Source: Ectobius pallidus (Eukaryota; Arthropoda; Insecta; Blattodea; Ectobiidae). From it: a stretch of DNA of 64,000 bases. The position numbers and the translations under genes were made by a program. Position 1 is the first letter of the stretch; each line of letters begins with the position of its first letter. Below, piece by piece: positions 58,601 to 64,000 of the stretch. The notes below the pieces were generated by a model that was not told the DNA's origin, did not search any database, and saw nothing but the letters and a program-made list of their open reading frames with translations. The stretch spans positions 177,690,825 to 177,754,824 of the forward strand of contig CAXKWD010000006.1 in NCBI GenBank assembly GCA_964059195.1. The letters run 5' to 3'.

Positions 58601-61490
58601 ATTTGAAAAATTAAAAGTCCTCACAGGGGAGTATATACTCAGTAATGTGTTATATGGTAGATAATATTGATAAATTTCAAACTAATTACAGTGTTCATCG
58701 ACGTACAACTAGAAACATGAATGATTTACATATACCAGCTAATTCATAAAAACTCTTTCAGAAGGGTGGTTATTATTCTGCAATACAGATTTACAATAAG
58801 CTTCCAAAAAACATTAAATTATTGTGTATTAAAAGCAAATGCAAATCTTTCAAAAGATCTCAAGGAATTTTTAATAACTCACACCTTCTACAATATGAAT
58901 GACTAAGTTTGGCAGCTTAGAGTTTTGTATATTGTTGTTATAACATGCTTGTTTATTCTGATCTGAAGTGTTTTATATCCTTGAGCCTCGCTCAACATAG
59001 GATCTAAAGAACAAGATATCCAGTGATTGAGTAAAAGTATTCGGATTACAGGAACAATTCCTTTTTTGGTCCCATTTACTTGTAATCAATACTTTTTTAA
59101 AAATGTAATTTCTACTTGTAATTTACTTCTGGAAATAAAATTGTAATTGTTACAATTTAGTAGACGTTAGTATTAGTATCATTCTCGCTTGCTATATCGT
59201 CATCACTACTGTTTTTGCAACTAATATCCAAATTGGAGTTAATATTAACAAAAAGTTACTCAATGTTTCCGAAAATGTTCTCATTGATGTGTTTTTTGTT
59301 TGTTGATTAATAATTTGGGCTTGTGCCCAGAACAAACCAAAAACAAGGAATTTTTAGGTACTACCATTTTGTAAAGTAATTTTAAATGTAATTGTAATTA
59401 TACTGAATACTTTTTGAAAAAGTAATTTGTAATTGTAATTAAGTGAAATAGCTCTCAGGTAATTGTAATTCAGCCCAGTTACTTTCTTTTTGTACTTTTC
59501 CCATCACTGAAGATATCTACATCTACATCAGACACTGAAAACTAAGAATTCCTTCAGATATGTAGGAGTCACTGCATTCAAAGAGTTTTGTGCATGTTGT
59601 GTTACTCTATACTTCAAGGACAGGTTGCGCTGTGGTCAAGGAAACTTTCCTTATGAATGACCTACGATGCCAATATATATTCCCATATAGACACTATCGG
59701 AAGCAGCCCTAAGAGACCGGACAAGGAATGAGTTGGAGAATTGGCCTGACTTTTTTACTATGGACGTATTAATGACTGACCAGTGGACAGAAGCAGACTA
59801 CGAGCTGCGACGTATGATTACAAGATTTGTGACACATGACTTCCACTACAAGCTGTGCATGAACAAATCATATCACGAGCCAAGAGGAGATTGTGTGTGT
59901 GAACAGTGCATGAAGGTGACAATAAGAAAAGAAACTATTATTACTATTATTGGGTACTGTGAGCTCTTCTGTATTCATTCTTCTTACAGGGCCATATAAG
60001 CTCATTGCCTTGATATAAATTTAGATGTAGATATCTCGTTCTGTAGATCTTGTGTTGAGCGAGGCTCAAGGATATAGAACACGTCAGATCAGAATAAACA
60101 TGCATGTTATAACAACAATATACAAAACTCTAAGCTGCCAAACTTACTCACTCATATTGAAGAAGGTGTGAGTTATTAAAAATTCCTTGAGAGATCTTTT
60201 GAAAGATTTGTATAATGCTTTGAATACACAATAATTTAACGTTTCTTCAAAGCTTATTGAAAATCTGTATTGCAGAATATTAAGCATTCTTCTGAAAGAG
60301 TTTTAATGAATTAGCTGGTATATGTAAATCATTCATGTTTCTAGTTGTATGTCCATGTACACTGTAATTGGTTTGAAATTTATTTATGTAAGCTTTAAGT
60401 TCTAAGACAACGGCAAGGGAATCATTTTGAGCATCACGCCAAATTGTTATGATTGTAACTAGGCCCTTTGTGTAACATTATAGGTCAGTAAATGAATCCA
60501 TTTGGAAGGCTTAAGGACAGGTTAAATAAATCACAATAGGGCCTAAATACTGTATGTGTAATTTTCTTTTGTTCTTACTAGATTGTGCATTATAAGCTTA
60601 TTTGCAAACGTGCCAATAATCTTGTCAACAGCCACATTATACCCAAGTCAAGTTCAGCTTTAGCTTTGTCCCCATTCACGCCAGGAGAAATCAAAATGGA
60701 TTGATTACATGCCTGTAAATGACCTTCACGTAGTCAGTGGGGGTTTTTGGTCCTCCTTGTTGCAGATAATCAAAATATGTGTCATTTATCTTTGATGAAC
60801 AAAACAGATCATAACACAAACAACACCAGGCCTGATGTGGCTCACCCATACAGTGAACAACAAACCAATAGAGTTAGTTATGTGCAATCCTGCCAGATAT
60901 TGCGTTAACGTCATTGTACTACTAGCATTCAGTAGCGTTTGCACGTTGAACTGCCCTGTGCACATGGTACGAATGAGCAATTGCTTGAGGAGTTAGCTTA
61001 CCTAGCTCGTCGCTGGGAACCAGTTTGGAAGCAATGGATCGCATGGCTATGAAGGAAGTTCCGTTGAGAATTTCTACCAAGGGAGCTGCAAACACAATAG
61101 CATTTCATGATGTAACTACAGAATATTGAAACTTACATGATAATATTAGTGGTAACTGATAACCTTACCCATGTATATCTGCCAATCCATGGTGCTGAAG
61201 GCATACACAAAGCTCGACAGAATCTTGCTCATGCAAGACATAACTCCAATCATGGCGTCGTCTATCTTTAAAACGTGGCTGAAGAGGCAGACGGAAATCA
61301 TGGTACCTAAACAAATAATTTATGAAAACATGAGCGAATTGAGATTTTATACACAGAACCCAATCAGACCTGGAAGAGGCTGGCTTACCAAACAAGTTGG
61401 TGATCATGCTGTAGGTGGAGAAGACGCTGAAGTCCATTTCGTTCCAGTTGAAGCGATAGCGAGTGAACAGGTACATTACAGCCATCTCGC
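49556..61490 (-). CDS. SLC46-type major facilitator transporter, 3' five exons
   Basis: Membrane transporter of the SLC46 group (proton-coupled folate transporter relatives). Exons (minus): 61490-61389, 61306-61169, 61085-61002, 54243-54087, 49676-49556; phases agree and all borders are GT/AG. The about 200 residues cover roughly helices 7-12: [16 protein letters not shown], the helix-rich [15 protein letters not shown] and [14 protein letters not shown] segments, ALRSL-like [40 protein letters not shown], and [11 protein letters not shown]. The tail is hydrophilic and ends NEAFEAERT, with the NEAF motif common to the family. The N-terminal half is not seen up to 64000. Substrate unknown. Two introns are very large because of TEs. 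Confidence 0.88.
50044..50298. repeat. Near-perfect 100-bp-arm palindrome
   Basis: Arms 50044-50143 and 50199-50298 are reverse complements with one mismatch, around a 55-base spacer. Each arm resembles 62206-62290 (core GCAGCCGAAAGC). The sequence looks like the conserved end motif of a Penelope-like element, which I infer from memory of similar GCCGAAA repeats. It lies in the SLC46-like intron. Confidence 0.85.
50815..51502 (-). pseudogene. Jockey-like reverse transcriptase, copy 1
   Basis: Reads [37 protein letters not shown] and [10 protein letters not shown], core blocks of a non-LTR reverse transcriptase with the FADD site. One in-frame TGA after TSQEH replaces a leucine codon kept in copy 2. 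Both ends are missing. About 97 percent or more identical to copy 2 where they overlap, judged by eye. Confidence 0.9.
51503..52656. other. Intronic sequence, no gene seen
   Basis: AT-rich. No supported exon. Confidence 0.45.
52721..52852 (+). CDS. Possible first coding exon, unknown
   Basis: A 44-codon open stretch starts at an ATG in a good context (AAAGCCATGG) and ends at ACG before the donor GTGAGT. It is antisense to the SLC46-like intron. No second exon was found and the product ([20 protein letters not shown]) is not recognised. Weak candidate. Confidence 0.2.
53188..53520 (+). repeat. Direct duplication, about 225 bp period
   Basis: AAAAGATAGATTTATG at 53188 and 53413 start two similar blocks that both run through CTTCCGAGCC to a CATGGCT motif. 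Diverged tandem copies. Confidence 0.65.
54087..54243 (-). CDS. SLC46-like penultimate exon
   Basis: Acceptor GTGTTACAG at 54244, donor GTGAGT. Encodes [20 protein letters not shown] and the last two membrane helices. Confidence 0.9.
55495..55752 (+). pseudogene. Possible non-LTR retrotransposon remnant
   Basis: Reads [20 protein letters not shown] then [20 protein letters not shown]. The style resembles the region after the reverse transcriptase in some non-LTR elements. 59733-59890 ([25 protein letters not shown] and CVCEQC) may be its separated continuation. Low certainty. Confidence 0.35.
56179..58371 (-). mobile_element. hAT transposon remnant with 8-bp duplication
   Basis: Flanked by CTAACAGG (56171-56178 and 58372-58379); ends AAGGGCCAGATTT and inverse of CAGGGCCGTATTT. 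The minus-strand frame 58200-57988 reads [20 protein letters not shown] then CAGERSFS, the hAT C-terminal dimerisation region, continued in another frame to about 57880 ([16 protein letters not shown]). The rest of the transposase is missing. A Jockey-like element has inserted at 56560-57731. Confidence 0.85.
56560..57731 (-). pseudogene. Jockey-like reverse transcriptase, copy 2
   Basis: An uninterrupted frame from about 57730 to 56699 covers [47 protein letters not shown] and [10 protein letters not shown]. The 3' end carries a (GATGTA)n-type tail (56560-56580). 5' truncated in the RT domain. It is nested in the hAT element. Confidence 0.9.
58430..59010 (+). pseudogene. Jockey-like remnant, copy 3
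   Basis: Diverged plus-strand relative of copy 2, with [14 protein letters not shown] start and WGNSS. Stops and frameshifts are present. Confidence 0.75.
60020..60395 (-). pseudogene. Jockey-like remnant, copy 4
   Basis: Minus-strand 3' end of the same family, tail at 60020 (GATGTAGATATCTCG). Truncated and degenerate. Confidence 0.75.
61002..61085 (-). CDS. SLC46-like exon with [15 protein letters not shown]
   Basis: An 84-base exon, acceptor GTTTGCAG, donor GTAAGC. It contains the family signature around SxLVxxDELGK. Confidence 0.9.
61169..61306 (-). CDS. SLC46-like exon, two membrane helices
   Basis: Acceptor ATTTGTTTAG, donor GTAAGG. Encodes [20 protein letters not shown] and [15 protein letters not shown]. 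Confidence 0.88.
61389..61490 (-). CDS. SLC46-like first visible exon
   Basis: Acceptor TTATTATTGCAG, preceded by an ATT microsatellite. Donor GTAAGC. Encodes [20 protein letters not shown]. Confidence 0.88.
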
Positions 61491-62205
61491 CTGCAATAAT
61501 AATAATAATTATAATCATGCATGGCTCCCAGGTTTGTTTAGCACTCATGTGCCCAGCGATTAATAAAATTAATTAATCAAGCATTCTAATTTACTGTTTG
61601 ACGTCATATTTTCAACATAATATAAATGTTTTCAAAACTCTTCATTCCAAAATGCTATTTTCAGAAGTTTGAGCATGTGTCATATTCAAACAAAATTTAA
61701 TATTGAGGTTAAAGTTATACAAAGGTTCATTCGAAAACAGCTACAACAGCTTATTGGGACCGTGTCATAAAAGAAGCAATAGAAATAAGGTCTCATCCCA
61801 ACAACTTCAACAGAGAAGGTGGACTCTTCCTCAGCAATGCCTGGGCTCCATCCCTGAAGTTGTATCGAGATTCAACACAAGAAACCTCCAACAATAGCAA
61901 GACTCCAAACTCCCGGACCCCATGTCTTCTTTTTAATCATTGCCCCTGACTTTGACCGATTATTTCTATTCACATTTTACAACGATTATCCCCCTAAACC
62001 ACTCTGCCCTGACTCACATTATTAATCTTTATTTTTCTCCCATTGGTCCTGATATGGACCGATTGCTTCTTCAATTATTTTACTATAAAGAAAATTCCCG
62101 CATTCTGATTGGCCGATACACGCCAACCCTATTCCTCCAATCACAGAATTTCTTTTTTCACTCCAAACATATACAAGCTCTCTCCACCCACTTTTCCCTG
62201 AGGAA
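61491..62205. other. SLC46-like intron, no further exon seen
   Basis: I looked for the upstream transporter exons on the minus strand and found none here. Confidence 0.4.
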
Positions 62206-62300
62206 GGCCGCAGAGATGTCAGCGACCGAAAGCTTGGATGCAATATATCCTTTTACTCGGCTTATAGCCCGTGAAACCATCATTAGCTACAACAATGTTG
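62206..62300 (+). repeat. Penelope-like end motif, single
   Basis: CCCTGAGGAAGGCCGCAGAG then GCGACCGAAAGCTTGG and TAGCCCGTGAAACCATCAT align with an arm of the palindrome at 50044. Confidence 0.55.
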
Positions 62301-62507
62301 TTCAAGCTGCTTAGCTTATTAGAACTCAGCGGTGTAGGGAAGGGGGAGTCCACGGGGTCCGGACCTAAAATTCTATTCAACTTATTTAACCTCCATTTTG
62401 TCAGTTATTTAATTATTTTTATAATAATAAAATACTGAACTTGTAAATGTAGGCTATTATTTCCACTGTTCTGTGTTATTTAACTTTTCTTATAAACAGT
62501 AATAAGT

Positions 62508-63122
62508 AGGTTTCGGATGTTTATGACCTAAAAAAGTGGAAAATATGACCTTAAAAATGACTAAATATGACACAAAAATCCTAAATATGACCTCATAAAA
62601 GAACGTATTTTCTAAAAATGAATGTTGCAATTTAAAACGTTTAATGACACTGAATTATTACATCACATTAATTCAATCAGATAATCACTTTTTAACAATT
62701 TTACAGGTGATTTACAGTTTGACTTGTAAACAACTTCTAATCTGTTAATGTTTCCAGATACCACTCCAATTGTGTTAAAACATGTCTATTGGAAGTTGTT
62801 AACGACAAGGAGGAAGAGGTAATTGTGCTTCTCATTTCAGTTACAGTAACACTCTTTTTTCGGAAAAAATTAAAGTCGACAATTTAGTGCAAATACTGCA
62901 CAATTGTGCTCTTTTACCGAATTTATGACTGAAATATGACGTTAAATTACAAATATGACCGAAATATGACCAAGACCATGAAACCGACCAAAATATGTCT
63001 TTGTATGCAAAATAAAAACTGTCCGATTAGGATAACAAGTGTGCAATTCATGTTTAATTTGCGTTTGCTGCGAGAATGGAGGTCAGGATAAAAATATGAC
63101 ATGTCATAAACATCCGAACCCT
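62508..63122. mobile_element. TIR element with AAATATGAC motifs
   Basis: Ends AGGTTTCGGATGTTTATGAC and inverse CATAAACATCCGAACCCT. The direct repeat AGTAATAAGT flanks both sides (62498-62507 and 63123-63132). AAATATGAC recurs at least seven times inside. A 10-bp duplication would suit a Mutator-like element. Confidence 0.8.
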
Positions 63123-63212
63123 AGTAATAAGTATTATAACTTGGGTAACGACTTCTTGTTTAAGTTGGCATGTGTTAGACTATAGTAAAAAATCTGATGT
63201 GAAAGTCACATA

Positions 63213-63980
63213 ACTTCCTCTGCCCAGATAAAAGTTAGGAGTATTCACATAGGCCTATCCTTGTACAGAAACACAAGACACAATTTAACGCTAATTATAC
63301 GATAAATACCTGATAACCTCTTCTCTGAAAAAGATGCGACTAAAAAAAGTGCAGACTATATAGCAAACAAAAAGAAGTGACTGCAGACATTTATTGAAAC
63401 TTCCGTCGTTAAGAATAATTTCCGAACTTTATCGAATATTTCCCTCCAATATGTCTTTCTCACTTCATTCTTATATAGAATAAGAGGCCGTGAAAGAGTG
63501 TGTATTCAATTGTTCAACACACAACACAAACTTTTTACAAACAGTGGGTGAACAGTAGGTGGCTTGTAACTGCCTTCAGAGAATTTTTTCGAAAAAAAGT
63601 TTCAAATAAAAGCTTTAGCTTTCACTATAAGCTACACTTGTGCAAAATTTAAAGAAAATCGTTAGAGCCGTTTTCGAGAAAATCGCGAAAAACGAAAATT
63701 TCTTCATGTAAAGTCCCCTTAAAAATAAGAGAAAATAATCGCCAATCTTATCCTCACATCTTCAGAAGGTACCTGACCCAAATACGAAATTTTGTTTTCA
63801 TACGATTTTCCGTTTTGGAGCTAGCTTGTTCACAGACACACAGACATGTTTCCAAAAATAGTATTTTTGGATTCAGGGGGCCTTGAAACGTGTATATATG
63901 TTAAAAACTCAACTTCGAATTTGGGGGTCGAAAACAATACTTCCTCTACCTATAGTACCTATGGTACGGGCAGAGGAAGT
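63213..63980. mobile_element. TIR element, ACTTCCTCTGCCC ends
   Basis: Begins ACTTCCTCTGCCC and ends GGGCAGAGGAAGT. The interior has an ACAGACACACAGACATG tract. No protein. Confidence 0.7.
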
Positions 63981-64000
63981 AAAAAAATTGCTAACTAGTT

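Overview
The window is nuclear DNA of an insect, most likely a cockroach (Blattodea; Periplaneta-like). It is AT-rich. Genes are split by introns with GT/AG borders, and most of the sequence is transposable-element (TE) remains. Fragments of a non-LTR retrotransposon whose product ends in MNLRVP are, from memory, typical of cockroach genomes; no search could be run to confirm this.

Five protein-coding genes are supported. (1) 554-1302, minus: a 243-aa secreted cysteine-containing protein of unknown family, with an intron just before its ATG. (2) 16019-21991, minus: five exons of an acyl-CoA delta-9 desaturase with all three histidine boxes intact. A further 5' exon is probably missing. (3) 30582-36573, plus: a 165-aa secreted cysteine-rich protein with three coding exons, a TATA box, a likely noncoding first exon and a large tandem repeat in intron 2. 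(4) 45345-46724, plus: an intronless type I membrane protein with leucine-rich repeats and no TIR domain. (5) 49556-61490, minus: the last five exons of an SLC46-type (major facilitator) transporter, whose 5' half lies outside the window or was not found.

The rest is layered repeats. I recognise pogo/Tigger-like elements with TA duplications, a PIF/Harbinger-like MITE in seven or more copies with 3-bp T-N-A duplications, hAT elements with 8-bp duplications, piggyBac-like elements with TTAA, mariner remnants, Helitron-type elements ending in CTAG, tRNA-derived SINEs, and Jockey-like and RTE-like retrotransposon 3' ends. Several palindromes are near perfect. In several cases one copy of a repeat gives the empty site for an insertion in another copy, so the order of events can be read directly.

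No operon logic, prokaryotic system or CRISPR array is present. The two small secreted-protein genes are the most likely undescribed genes. The nested palindromes and reciprocal empty sites are the most informative structures. Splice sites and reading frames were assembled by hand and the exon phases were checked to be mutually consistent. Family names rest on recognisable motifs.
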